Shown here: positions 8,667 to 17,522 of the stretch, one piece after another | Numbering within the stretch: position 1 is the first letter of the stretch | How the letters are laid out: each line of letters starts with the position of its first letter | NCBI GenBank assembly: GCA_007674295.1 | Contig: CM017452.1 | Span: forward strand, 1-64,000 | Length of the DNA stretch: 64,000 nucleotides | Source: Antonospora locustae | Lineage: Eukaryota > Microsporidia | Direction: 5' to 3' | Translations under genes and position numbers: made by a program | The notes under the pieces: model-generated | The model's database searches: none | What the model saw: only the letters and a program-made list of their open reading frames with translations | What the model was told of the DNA's origin: nothing

Positions 8667-10010
8667 ATGTGCAGCTCGGGTAGAAAAGGAAATGGGACAT
8701 TATTACCTACTCATGGAATACGACATTCGCTAAACTACATGAACTACGAGTTGCCCCATGCACCAAGGGATCCAAGATACAAAAAAAGCGACAGTAGTTC
8801 TTATAAAAAGCGTCCTAGCCTCACTAAGCTATGTCTTGGACTCTTTTATCTGCTACTTTGCAAGCAGAAATCTGCGTTGTACACTGTACCGAAATCATCA
8901 TGCGGACAGGCTCAATCCAATCATGATGTAAAATACACGGCACCTGCAGCCCTGCACAGATGCCAAAGAGCAGCCAAGCTGGCCTTGATTCTGCGTGTCT
9001 CTTATGGCGAGCCCGCTAAGATACCCATGCACATACAGATCATACCAGACACAGAAGACATTTTTGACCACGATGTGGTTCTCAAGAATGCAGCAATGCT
9101 TGTGTCAAATGGTACCACCGTTGCAATTGGAACCTCGTGTTCTAGTGAGCCAGAGACGTTGGTTGTTACTGTTGCAAAGGAGCAAGACCGTATTGCCATA
9201 CGCGTTCCGAGACTTCCGGCGATACACACTACACACTCTCTTTCCACGTCTGCCGTTGTATCTGCCATTGCAGGTCTTCTCGGATACCGATCTGTACGTC
9301 TCACTCGAATAACCGTCCGCGATGCTTTGGGTAGAAAGATTCGTACGGAACCTATCCTCTATGTTTCAGCAACACCTGCTCTCGCGATGCCTGCATCGCT
9401 TGCTCTCAGACGGGACCTAGTGTCCCCGCGCACTCCATTGCTCTCTGACACCGCCTTTCCATGCCATGCAGAGTGCAACATCCTCCTCTCTCTTCTCTCG
9501 CAACGCGACCTCGTTTTTGCAGACACAGACACCGAAGCTCTCTACCGTATTACACTCCAAAAAGCACGCATACTTGTGTTTAGAGAGCATCCTGTATGCC
9601 TTTCCTTTCCTGTAGAGGCTGCATTTCTCCTGACTTCACTTCGCACAGCTGCTGCACACCTTTCTCCTCCTCTTCGCACAGCATTTCTTTCCCCATTTGA
9701 CGAAGACACAGACACGGCCTTCTACGAAGAACTCTCCAAAGTTGCGCTTGCAGACGACGCACATGCACTTGGTCGCCTTGCAAGCTTTATGAGAGTCTGT
9801 CCGCCTCTTCTTGACCACCGGGCACAGTACATCAAGTGCATTCTGGACACTCTCAGTAACCACAACATTTGTACTGAAGGTTGCAGCGTGGCAGCCTGCA
9901 CGGAGTATCTCAAAATTCGTCGTGCACTGCCCATAGACAGAGTGCCTGCAGGGTCTCTGACCGAGCTTTGCAGCACAGATGTGCGCGAAGATCCGTTGTC
10001 CGAAAGGTAA
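8667..10010 (+). CDS. Hypothetical protein with one N-terminal membrane segment
   Basis: 447 residues from the ATG at 8667; the longer frame begins at TTG. Residues 1-50 are basic and Ser/Tyr-rich. A short hydrophobic stretch (LTKLCLGLFYLLLC) at about 52-65 could be a signal anchor. The rest is a single folded-looking region rich in Ala, Leu, Thr and Arg with alternating beta-like hydrophobics (IAIRVPRLPAI, SAVVSAIAGLLGYRSVRLT) and a more helical C-terminus. No catalytic motif stands out and I do not recognise the family. It converges with the SmG gene downstream. If the hydrophobic stretch is a type II anchor, the bulk would be lumenal or extracellular. Confidence 0.65.
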   Translation: MCSSGRKGNGTLLPTHGIRHSLNYMNYELPHAPRDPRYKKSDSSSYKKRPSLTKLCLGLFYLLLCKQKSALYTVPKSSCGQAQSNHDVKYTAPAALHRCQRAAKLALILRVSYGEPAKIPMHIQIIPDTEDIFDHDVVLKNAAMLVSNGTTVAIGTSCSSEPETLVVTVAKEQDRIAIRVPRLPAIHTTHSLSTSAVVSAIAGLLGYRSVRLTRITVRDALGRKIRTEPILYVSATPALAMPASLALRRDLVSPRTPLLSDTAFPCHAECNILLSLLSQRDLVFADTDTEALYRITLQKARILVFREHPVCLSFPVEAAFLLTSLRTAAAHLSPPLRTAFLSPFDEDTDTAFYEELSKVALADDAHALGRLASFMRVCPPLLDHRAQYIKCILDTLSNHNICTEGCSVAACTEYLKIRRALPIDRVPAGSLTELCSTDVREDPLSER

Positions 10011-10247
10011 ATTGCACGAGTTTATTGCAAGGTATGTTTTGTGTTTCATTTGTGTTCGTACTTGTCCAGAATGCTGAACTCCTTTACAAAAACATGCAGA
10101 GCAGATGACATTGCTCTGTCGCAGTTATGGTCATGCATGTGGATTGCAAAAGAAACGCTTCTCTGTGAGTTTTGGAAGCCAGACTGTTTTCTCACAGTTG
10201 ACTATGCATGTGCAAGTCACGCTGCAGTTTCTTCTGTAGAGCACATT

Positions 10248-10454
10248 CTAGCATCTGTTGATATAGTCTATCATCTGGCCTCGAATAACAACTGTGCCTC
10301 GATGTGTCTTTCCGTCTGACGATGCAGAGTCCAGTGATAGGTTGCAGAATGCATCGTAACCAACAAGTGTTCCCAGAAAAACAGTGCCATTTTTCAGCCC
10401 TACACTGACCTGTGAAAAAAGAAGCGGCTTGAGATTTGGAAGCTGGCTCTTCAT
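10248..10454 (-). CDS. SNRPG: Small nuclear ribonucleoprotein G (SmG)
   Basis: 68 residues, a complete Sm fold. Sm1 is PNLKPLLFSQVSVGLKNGT followed by LGTLVGYDAFCNLSLD. Sm2 is GTVVIRGQMIDYI, containing the VIRG signature. The N-terminal P-x-LK pattern and the G-x-VVIRGxxI end favour SmG over LSm7. SmG is one of seven subunits of the ring that binds the U-rich site of spliceosomal snRNAs in the nucleus. It lies 29 bp downstream of the Nep1 gene on the same strand. Its presence agrees with PRP8 and with two short introns in this window. Confidence 0.85.
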   Translation of the reverse strand: MKSQLPNLKPLLFSQVSVGLKNGTVFLGTLVGYDAFCNLSLDSASSDGKTHRGTVVIRGQMIDYINRC

Positions 10455-10483
10455 GGGTGGCCCTTCTGGCGTGACTCAATACA

Positions 10484-11041
10484 CTAGAATACTCCGTATA
10501 TCTCCTCAAACATGCTGCATACCTTTGTGCAGCACACAAACGCGGAGAGCGGGTAGTTGCTGAGACGTATCGAAAATTCGGTGTCCGGGAATGTATCCTT
10601 GCCTCTCTGGCTTGCATTCAGAAACACTGCATAGCCACGTGCCTTATGAGCCTCAAAAAAAGCTCTCTCACGCCTCTCTGCGTCCTGGCTCAGCCCAAAC
10701 CTCACAGCACCCGGTGCTATGTGTTCAGAAACTGGGTTTTTCACAATTCTCATAAGAGCTTGCCCCGTGCTGTCTATGATCTTTCTCTCTCTGAGCAGCT
10801 GGTGCATGAGACCTCTGAACCTGTGTAGGCTACGCGGAAGTCTTGCATCACCGCCAATCTCAACAAGCACGTTCTCTCTACTCTGAACAAGCACGCTAAC
10901 GCGGCCCGACTGACACAGAGGACTGTCCAGCAATGCAAGCAGACATTGGTGCGTTATGTCGTCCCTGTACTTCGCAACCGCCTTCGAAGTGCTGTCTGGA
11001 AACAGATGGGATTTCATTAAAACAAACGTGACACTTGGCAT
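10484..11041 (-). CDS. EMG1: Nep1/Emg1, rRNA pseudouridine N1-methyltransferase
   Basis: 185 residues from the ATG at 11041 (MPSVTFVLMKSHL). An upstream in-frame ATG at 11113 would add 24 residues and nearly reach the divergent zinc-finger gene. The SPOUT family landmarks are clear: YRDDITHQCLLALLDSPL, ARLPRSLHRFRGLMHQLL, KNPVSEHI near the middle, and SNYPLSAF with CTKVCSMFEEIYG at the C-terminus. Nep1 methylates a hypermodified pseudouridine of 18S rRNA and is needed for 40S assembly in the nucleolus. The protein is shorter than the yeast form (about 250), mostly at the N-terminus. Confidence 0.9.
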   Translation of the reverse strand: MPSVTFVLMKSHLFPDSTSKAVAKYRDDITHQCLLALLDSPLCQSGRVSVLVQSRENVLVEIGGDARLPRSLHRFRGLMHQLLRERKIIDSTGQALMRIVKNPVSEHIAPGAVRFGLSQDAERRERAFFEAHKARGYAVFLNASQRGKDTFPDTEFSIRLSNYPLSAFVCCTKVCSMFEEIYGVF

Positions 11042-11117
11042 CCGTGGTATGCAGGGGCATGCATGTGCAGAATGGTCCCTGTTGCTGCTCAAAAGCTGCC
11101 CCTGGGGATTCACTGCG

Positions 11118-11567
11118 ATGGAAGACTGTTATTACTTTCTGTACTCGAAGTGCACAAAAGGGCCGAACTGCAAGTTCCGCCACAGCCACAGTGCAAAGGA
11201 GAACCCTGTGCTCTGCAGAAGCTGGGAGCAGAAGAAGCCGTGCAGTGTGAATTGCCCGTTTCGGCACAGCGACTACCACCTACGAAAGGCGCGGAGCGAG
11301 GAGCTCTGCTACTGGGAGTCTACCACAGGATGCAACAAGGAGTTCTGCGAGTTCAAGCACAGAGACTCTAGGAAGGACGAGTGGAAGAACATGAGGGTGA
11401 AGACACTGGACGAAATACGCAAGCAGAAGAAAAGGCAAAAGAAGGATATCTACATCACCGACAATGCGAAGGAGGTGGTGGTGTACACTAGCTCCAGTGA
11501 CGATAAGTTTCTGGAAGAGATAGACAGAGAGCTCGGCGAGATCGACGAATTGCTTGGTGGCAAGTGA
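11118..11567 (+). CDS. CCCH zinc finger protein, ZC3H11A-like
   Basis: 149 residues from the ATG at 11118. Three tandem CCCH fingers are packed into the first 85 residues: CYYFLYSKCTKGPNCKFRH, then CRSWEQKKPCSVNCPFRH, then CYWESTTGCNKEFCEFKH. The order and spacing, and the CYWE-x-TGC third finger, match the N-terminus of ZC3H11A, a TREX-associated mRNA export factor. The basic stretch RKQKKRQKKD is followed by an acidic C-terminus (EEIDRELGEIDELL). The animal protein is over 800 residues, so this is essentially the finger module alone. A nuclear role in mRNA export is inferred from the finger arrangement. It is divergent from Nep1, with 76 bp between ATGs, and lies 61 bp before LeuRS. Confidence 0.8.
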   Translation: MEDCYYFLYSKCTKGPNCKFRHSHSAKENPVLCRSWEQKKPCSVNCPFRHSDYHLRKARSEELCYWESTTGCNKEFCEFKHRDSRKDEWKNMRVKTLDEIRKQKKRQKKDIYITDNAKEVVVYTSSSDDKFLEEIDRELGEIDELLGGK

Positions 11568-11628
11568 CGCCAATCTAGACGGTAAATCTGGGGTGAATCA
11601 CCGTCAATGCGCAAATAAAACTGGTATT

Positions 11629-14256
11629 ATGCAACCCATGTCCGAAACTAGAAAGCTGGACTACTTGAAGCTTGTCGAAAAGAGATATTGTAAGTCAAGC
11701 ACGCCTGATGTCTCGGAGCGACCCAAGTATCTTCTGACATTTCCCTATGCTTACATGAACGGGAAGCTTCATCTTGGCCACCTGTTTTCATTCTCAAAGG
11801 CTGAGTTCATGAGCAGATACAAGATGCTGAGAGGGTACAACGTGCTTTTCCCGTTTGCATTCCATTGCACCGGAATGCCGATAAGCGCATCTGCACAGCG
11901 TCTAGAAAATGAGCTGAGAGAGGAGCGTGTTGCTACAGAGGATGTGTCCTCTCAGCAGTACATTCTGAAGCAGATGGGCTTCGCAGACGTGCGACCGTTT
12001 GTGGACCCACTCCACTGGGTCAGGACATTTTCTGTTGCTGCAGAAGCATCTCTCCGGGCGTTCAACAGCAACATCGACTGGCGCCGTGCATTCATAAGCA
12101 CAGACCAAAACCCGTACTACGATTCGTTTGTCAGGTGGCAGTTTGAAATTTTGAAGAAAAAGGGCCTGCTTTTCTTTGGAAAGAGATACTCAATATTCTG
12201 CCCCGAGGACGGTCAGCCATGTCTTGACCACGACAGGCTTCGGGGTGAAGGAGTCGGTCCGGCGCCTGTTGACATGCTAAAGATCGAGGCGGTGTTGCGC
12301 AGTGGGGTAGAAGTAACTTCTCTTGCAAGGTGCATAGACACCGGCGACCGCCCAACGTATCTCTGTGTGCGGCTCAAGTCACCTGGTGTTCCTGTTTGTC
12401 TGTCAATTCCTGCTACAGCTAGCATTGTTGTCCTTGCTGTCGAGGAGAACATTCTTATGATTGAGGAGGATGTGCACCGAAATCTTCAGCACCAGGTGTA
12501 TGGGGCTAAGGTCATGGGGCTTCTGAAAGGCGAGAGCCTTGGCGAACTTTGCTTTCAGTTTCTGGGCACATGTGTTCCTGCCCACATCAGAAACGGCGGG
12601 CCGCTCACCATGAAGTTAGACACTCACAACAAGAATACAATGTCTCTTATTGTGAACGAGATTGCAGTGCTGAGCAGAATTGTGGAGAGCAAGACAGACT
12701 GCTCAATAAACATGACAAGCAATGTCATGAGGTACTTTGAGCCCGAGGACACAGTTGTGAGCAGGTCTGGGTTTGGATGCGTGGTTGCACTTCTTGACCA
12801 ATGGTTTATAGACTACGGAAATCGCCAATGGAAGGAAGAGACACAGCAAGCTCTGGAGCGCATGGAATGTAGCAAAGACACACGAGATGTTCTGAGAGAT
12901 GGAATCGAGTGGATCAACAAGTGGGCGTTTTCAAGAACATTTGGTCTTGGCACACGCATACCTTGGGACGAGAAGTACTTGATCGACTCTCTTAGCGACA
13001 GCACAATATACACGTCCCTTTATACCTTCAAGCACCTTCTTTACAAAGACGTTTTTGGGAGAGACGAGATATTTCCAAAAATGCATCTTTCAGACGACAT
13101 GTGGAACTTTATTTTCCGAAATTGTGTGAATGTGGACATTGATATTGACGAAAATGCAATGGAGGAGGCGCTAGGGACCAGGAACATGAACATACTGCGG
13201 GAGTGCAGAAGAAGCCTTGAGTACTTCTACCCGGTGGACCTGCGAGTCAGCGGAAAGGATCTTTTGAAGAACCATCTCTTGTTCTACATGTTCAACCACG
13301 TTGCAATCTTCAAACCAGAGTACCTCCCCCGCAGAATCGAGACGAACGGCTTCATGCTTCTAAACTCAAGTAAGATGAGCAAGAGCACAGGAAACTTTAT
13401 GAGCATCGACGATGTTGTGTCCAAGTACGGCGAGTCTGCCACAAAAATGTGTCTCGCATCGTGCGGAGACTCAAACGAAGACGCCAACTTCCTCGAGAGC
13501 GTCGCAAATGCATACGTTCTCAAGCTTTTCACGTTTATTGAGCAGGCAAGGGCTGCAGCAAAGTGCACCTCTCCAAGGCGCGGAACTTTTGAGGAAAACT
13601 TTCTGCTGGAATGCATCAGCAACAACATCAAGGAGACAGAAAAGGCATATGAGAACATGTCCTTTAGAGACGTCATAAAGTATGGGTACCATGAAATGCT
13701 CAACGAGTACGAGACGTTTCTGAGTCTGGGGGGCGATGCTAGCTCTGATGTTGTCAGGGACCTCTTCAAAACAATGGTTATTGTGCTCTATCCGGTGATT
13801 CCGTCAGTTTCTGAACTTCTAAACGAAGAATGTTTCCACACAGACCTTGTATGGCCCAGCGCCCCCTCCACAGAAAACAGTCATCTCAATGCAGTCCAGT
13901 ATCTCAAAAAACTCATGAAACTTATAATCAGAAGATGCAGAAAGCGGTGCGCGAAGCTTGTAAGAATTGGTGTTTCAGAGAAGTACGAAAAGTGGAAGGA
14001 TGAGTGCATACGGTGCGGACCCGATGTAGAGCAGCTCAGGACAATATTTCGTGAGTACAATGTCCCAGAGAAGTTTGGAATGACTTTTGCAATGGACTAT
14101 CACAACAAAAGCGAGAATTATGTATGCAACTTCGACGAATTTGGTGTTCTCTGCAAGTTTCAAGCATATCTAGAGAATGGTATTGGGGCAAAAGTTGTCA
14201 TTGAGAAGGATGAAAGAGGACACCCGCTGAATCCTAACATTGTCTTCGAGTTTTAA
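11629..14256 (+). CDS. LARS1: Cytosolic leucyl-tRNA synthetase with degenerate editing domain
   Basis: 875 residues from the ATG at 11629; an ATG at 11638 is also possible. Class I signatures are intact: HLGH at residues 48-51 within YAYMNGKLHLGHLFSF, and KMSKS at about 582 within LNSSKMSKSTGNF. The sequence follows the archaeal/eukaryotic cytosolic type, including the LDQWFIDYG region. The CP1 editing insertion (about 210-380) is short and altered. The usual T-x-RPET-x-x-G peptide and the GTG-V ... P-x-DxxD peptide are not visible; in their place are SIPATASIVVLAVEEN and unrelated sequence. Leucylation should work, but hydrolysis of mischarged tRNA-Leu is probably lost. The family is normally about 1,050-1,180 residues, so much of the shortening lies in CP1 and the C-terminus. 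Confidence 0.93.
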   Translation: MQPMSETRKLDYLKLVEKRYCKSSTPDVSERPKYLLTFPYAYMNGKLHLGHLFSFSKAEFMSRYKMLRGYNVLFPFAFHCTGMPISASAQRLENELREERVATEDVSSQQYILKQMGFADVRPFVDPLHWVRTFSVAAEASLRAFNSNIDWRRAFISTDQNPYYDSFVRWQFEILKKKGLLFFGKRYSIFCPEDGQPCLDHDRLRGEGVGPAPVDMLKIEAVLRSGVEVTSLARCIDTGDRPTYLCVRLKSPGVPVCLSIPATASIVVLAVEENILMIEEDVHRNLQHQVYGAKVMGLLKGESLGELCFQFLGTCVPAHIRNGGPLTMKLDTHNKNTMSLIVNEIAVLSRIVESKTDCSINMTSNVMRYFEPEDTVVSRSGFGCVVALLDQWFIDYGNRQWKEETQQALERMECSKDTRDVLRDGIEWINKWAFSRTFGLGTRIPWDEKYLIDSLSDSTIYTSLYTFKHLLYKDVFGRDEIFPKMHLSDDMWNFIFRNCVNVDIDIDENAMEEALGTRNMNILRECRRSLEYFYPVDLRVSGKDLLKNHLLFYMFNHVAIFKPEYLPRRIETNGFMLLNSSKMSKSTGNFMSIDDVVSKYGESATKMCLASCGDSNEDANFLESVANAYVLKLFTFIEQARAAAKCTSPRRGTFEENFLLECISNNIKETEKAYENMSFRDVIKYGYHEMLNEYETFLSLGGDASSDVVRDLFKTMVIVLYPVIPSVSELLNEECFHTDLVWPSAPSTENSHLNAVQYLKKLMKLIIRRCRKRCAKLVRIGVSEKYEKWKDECIRCGPDVEQLRTIFREYNVPEKFGMTFAMDYHNKSENYVCNFDEFGVLCKFQAYLENGIGAKVVIEKDERGHPLNPNIVFEF

Positions 14257-15541
14257 GGCTCCTTACGATATGCTCTCAATCTATTTTACATGCAAGTCTT
14301 TTATACACTAGCTTCTTGTGATTTATTCAGCATTATTTGATTAAAGCCCAAGACCTTATGTTCTTATGTTTCATATGTGTCTTATGTGTAAGTGTTTCCT
14401 CTGTGTTGCTCCTGATCATATTTTAATGTATATATGAAGAACTATGACTCCAGCGAACTTACTTCCAAACATTGTCCTCAACTCAGTTGAGACATTTATC
14501 AGTTAGCACCTTAAAACTGCATATTGAGAGCCAATATACCAATCTGTGGAACTGACAACCATTTTGCTCGTATAATTGAGGCGAACCTACTGTGCATTAT
14601 GCCATGTGTCTGATTACGTCATCCTCGCAGTCTCCCTGGCAGTCTGTCTTCTCTTCACATGTGCATCTTGCCCTTTTTGTTGTCGAGAACCATATTCTGT
14701 CACAATATACTAGCTCATCTGTCCTATGCGTCCATTGAGATGTCATACTTTCGTTCTTATACTAAAAATTTTCCCCTTCTCTTGCAAAATGAATCTTAAC
14801 AGACTTCTTTACGTATTTACCAACCTACTGGAGGAAAGCACTATTCGCATTGTGATAGCATGCGGGCAGCTTTCATCAAGCAGTTTCGTAGCATGCACCA
14901 GCTTTGACCATTTTCCAGAGCGATGTTTAGATAATATGACATGTAGTGTGAATAGTGAACACCCAAATCATAACCGTTTTTGGGCAGAGAGGGAAAAACG
15001 AGAAAGAACGTCCAAGAAGTGCTCATTATGTTTGTTTACTTCGACGTTTTGCCTCCCGTGCTGTTTGATCAGCTGGGCTTGCAGGTGCAGAAATAATCGT
15101 TCAGTATGCACACCGCCTCTCTGCGATCCCTTCTCGTGTCCTGGAGTCACAGATGATGATAACATCTGTGAATTGGTTGAGAAATCTTGGAAAGGCGGTA
15201 ACCATGCAGCACAGAGACGCACCTGATCTCGTTATCATACTTTGTTTCATACAAATAGATACAACACACTGAACGAGCTTTTTAATGCACTAATGCCTTG
15301 AAATGCAAATCTCATCTACTACTTATGAAAGAGTGTGCTTTATTTATGAATAAATTTCGTGCTACTTATTCTCTTGACGTATGCAGCATCTGGAAATGCA
15401 AACAACCTGGCTCTTACATACTACTGCATAGCTACACACACAAAGCCTGTTTTTGTTCTCTACCACCGCTCTTTCGTCCGGCAGTATTCAGCGAGTACTC
15501 AAGCCACAGGACTAAAAAACACAATTATCAGCATCCCTGCT
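14257..15541. other. Long intergenic stretch, possible decayed DNA
   Basis: AT-rich up to about 14,700. It then carries frames on both strands at 14,726-15,226 with no recognisable domain. A reverse-strand piece near 15,100-15,190 faintly resembles the duplicated block at 3790-4230. The frame feeding the next gene (15359-15541) may contain its true 5' end. Confidence 0.4.
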
Positions 15542-16156
15542 ATGAGTATGTGTGCATGGGACATTCACGGCATCGTCATGAAGAACAAGAAAACCCTTGA
15601 CGCTCTTGTTGCGAGCTACTTTCTGACCGTCATCCTCTGCGTGGTTTCTTTGTACTTATTCAACTACGAAAGAATCATGCACGGATACGTGAAAAAAGGA
15701 ATCTCAAAGAACCTATATTGCTGCTTTTACCTGTACGCGGTGTGTCTCTATACTCTTATTTCAAGGCCGCCTAATGCATATCTGATTTTTTTGATGCGCA
15801 GGCTTGTAGAGTGCCTAGTCCACAGATACTCCAAAAAAAGTAGATTTTCTTGGTGCCACTTTTTCTTCGGCTTCTCGTATTATACGGCACTATGCCTGTA
15901 CCTCTATGACAAAAGCATTCCAGAAGAGATGTTTCTAGGATTGAATGTTGTGCAAGCTGTTGCACATGTTTTGGTCTTCAGATACGGCTTTCGGCATGTC
16001 CATTATCTTGCAGAGGTACTCATATACACATACATCTTCCTTGTTTTGCATTCTGTGCTGTCTTTTCTTATATTGGTCTATGTAGTGCTTTTTGCAGCCA
16101 TCAGTATTCAAATGCGTTGTGTTGTAGAGGAAAAAGGAAAAAAACGCACTAGATAA
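15542..16156 (+). CDS. Steroid 5-alpha-reductase family membrane enzyme, probable polyprenol reductase
   Basis: 204 residues from the first in-frame ATG at 15542. The frame stays open upstream to 15350 without an ATG, so the true start is uncertain. Five or so hydrophobic segments are seen (LVASYFLTVILCVVSLYLF, LYCCFYLYAVCLYTLI, FFFGFSYYTALCLYLY and a long C-terminal pair). The family motif LMRRLVECLVHRYSKKS and the C-terminal YGFRHVHYLAEVLIY resemble SRD5A3/Dfg10, the ER enzyme that reduces polyprenol to dolichol for N-glycosylation and GPI anchors. The related enoyl-CoA reductase Tsc13 is the alternative; the missing ubiquitin-like N-terminus and the RRL-x-ECL wording argue against it. The protein is short for the family. 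Confidence 0.65.
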   Translation: MSMCAWDIHGIVMKNKKTLDALVASYFLTVILCVVSLYLFNYERIMHGYVKKGISKNLYCCFYLYAVCLYTLISRPPNAYLIFLMRRLVECLVHRYSKKSRFSWCHFFFGFSYYTALCLYLYDKSIPEEMFLGLNVVQAVAHVLVFRYGFRHVHYLAEVLIYTYIFLVLHSVLSFLILVYVVLFAAISIQMRCVVEEKGKKRTR

Positions 16157-16345
16157 AGTCACATCGCCCTGTCTTCATATGTTTTCGCAAAATAACATCG
16201 ACAGACATATGTCCTGTTGCACCTACATAAGCCTAAAACATGTTTGTGTCAAAAAGGCAGGCGCAGAGAAAACAGTGTGTTTGCAAGCCAGCAAGACTAC
16301 TGGTGGGACATACTCAAACAAAACGCGTTTCATTGTGAAAAAAAC

Positions 16346-16353
16346 TATAAATA
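16346..16353 (+). promoter_or_regulatory. TATA box of PTP1
   Basis: A TATAAATA element lies 21 bp before the ATG of the PTP1 gene, within ACTATAAATAGAAGC. With such spacing the 5' leader would be very short, as is common in microsporidia. The call rests on sequence alone. Confidence 0.5.
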
Positions 16354-16373
16354 GAAGCTTTCCGAATACGACC

Positions 16374-17441
16374 ATGAAGTTCAAAGCATCAGTTCTGGCA
16401 GTAGCTTATTTAACAACTGCAAGAGGTAATGATCCCTGTAATTTCATATGCGATGGGGGAGGCTCTGGTGGTGGTAATGGAGGCGGCAACATGATTTTTG
16501 TAAAGCCAGTTGCTACAATCCATAAGCAGCAGCCAGTGTGCAACTGCGCGACAGGTAGAGGGTACTCTCCTGGTGGCGCCAGGGGCGGCAGCTATGCACC
16601 TCCGCAGTCAAGCGGATACGGCGGATATGGTGCAGCTGGAGGGTACAATGGATACACCGGATATGGTCCAGGATACTCCACGCCATCAATCCCATACGTA
16701 CAAATTATTCCTGTGCCAACATTTCCTCCAGTACCTCCTCCACCTCCACAAGCGTACGCAGCACCATCTGGAGAGCCACCTAAGGAGAAGATAATCACCA
16801 CCACTGTGACGCCTCTGAAGTCAACAACACCAGTATGCAGCGTTACGACTATCCAGGAGTGTGAGGAAGTACCTGTGGAACCTGAGACAATAACTATGCA
16901 CGTACCTGAGAAGCCTCCAAAGAACGATACACCACCCCCACAGTCACCTCCACAGATGCAACCTATGATGCAATCTATGGTGCAACCTATTGTGCCAATT
17001 AGTATACCACTTCAAGCAGCACCAGCACCGCCACCGCCACAGGCACAGGCACCAGCACCAGCACCGCCACAGGCACCAGCACCGCCACCGCCACAGGCAC
17101 AAGCACCGCCACCGCCACAGGCACAAGCATCGGTACCAATGTATTCGCAAGCATACTACTATCAGCAGGCGCCACCTCCGAAGCCTGCTCCAAGGGCTCA
17201 ATACACTTCTGGCGGTAGCATCCCTAAGGATGTGTGCATTTGCGACACCACGGGGGGTTCCGGAGGAAACTACCAGGAAGGCGGCATGAACTGTGCTGAC
17301 CAAACCAACGTCGACTTGGCAGCATGCCGCGAAGGGAACTCTTACCCTTCCGCCAACATAACAAATGTTGAGGTTCCCCTTGCAGCCGCTTCTCAGAAGG
17401 CAAGTCCGCCTCTTGAATATTCTAGTGGATGCCCCTGCTAA
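16374..17441 (+). CDS. PTP1: Polar tube protein 1
   Basis: 355 residues from the ATG at 16374. A longer frame from 16179 lacks a signal peptide and crosses the TATA box, so it was rejected. Residues 1-18 (MKFKASVLAVAYLTTARG) form a signal peptide. The mature protein is Gly-rich near the N-terminus (GGGSGGGNGGGN, GGYGAAGGYNGYTGYGPGY). It has a proline-rich centre with PPPPQAQAP repeats at about 215-255, and carries scattered cysteines at both ends including a C-terminal CPC. PTP1 is the major structural protein of the polar tube, the hollow filament fired from the spore to deliver sporoplasm. Disulfides join it to PTP2, and prolines may be O-mannosylated. PTP2 follows about 1.1 kb downstream. 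The length agrees with my memory of the Antonospora locustae protein. Confidence 0.9.
   Translation: MKFKASVLAVAYLTTARGNDPCNFICDGGGSGGGNGGGNMIFVKPVATIHKQQPVCNCATGRGYSPGGARGGSYAPPQSSGYGGYGAAGGYNGYTGYGPGYSTPSIPYVQIIPVPTFPPVPPPPPQAYAAPSGEPPKEKIITTTVTPLKSTTPVCSVTTIQECEEVPVEPETITMHVPEKPPKNDTPPPQSPPQMQPMMQSMVQPIVPISIPLQAAPAPPPPQAQAPAPAPPQAPAPPPPQAQAPPPPQAQASVPMYSQAYYYQQAPPPKPAPRAQYTSGGSIPKDVCICDTTGGSGGNYQEGGMNCADQTNVDLAACREGNSYPSANITNVEVPLAAASQKASPPLEYSSGCPC
17018..17131 (+). repeat. Proline/glutamine repeat array inside PTP1
   Basis: Tandem copies of short units encode APAPPPPQAQ-, APAPPQ- and APPPPQAQ-type peptides, built from CCACCGCCACAGGCACA-like DNA. Such arrays vary in length between strains and are the expected polymorphic part of PTP1. 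Confidence 0.8.
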
Positions 17442-17522
17442 TGACTAAACTGGTCAGTTTCTAACTTTTCTTACTGCAATTATATGCAACTTTCATTCCA
17501 TTGCGCGAAATAGAACTTTATT

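Noticed and set aside
10420..10454. Possible intron in SmG (TTTTTTCACAG before GTCAGTG)
   Set aside because: The uninterrupted 68-residue frame already aligns with SmG from its N-terminal P-x-LK stretch, so no splice is needed.
14726..15226. 166-residue forward frame
   Set aside because: Cys- and Ser-rich, no domain, overlapped by equally plausible reverse frames. Not supported as a gene.
16944..17303. Frames of Trp/Cys/Arg or His/Arg repeats opposite and within PTP1
   Set aside because: They are other-frame readings of the CCACCGCCACAGGCA repeats of PTP1.
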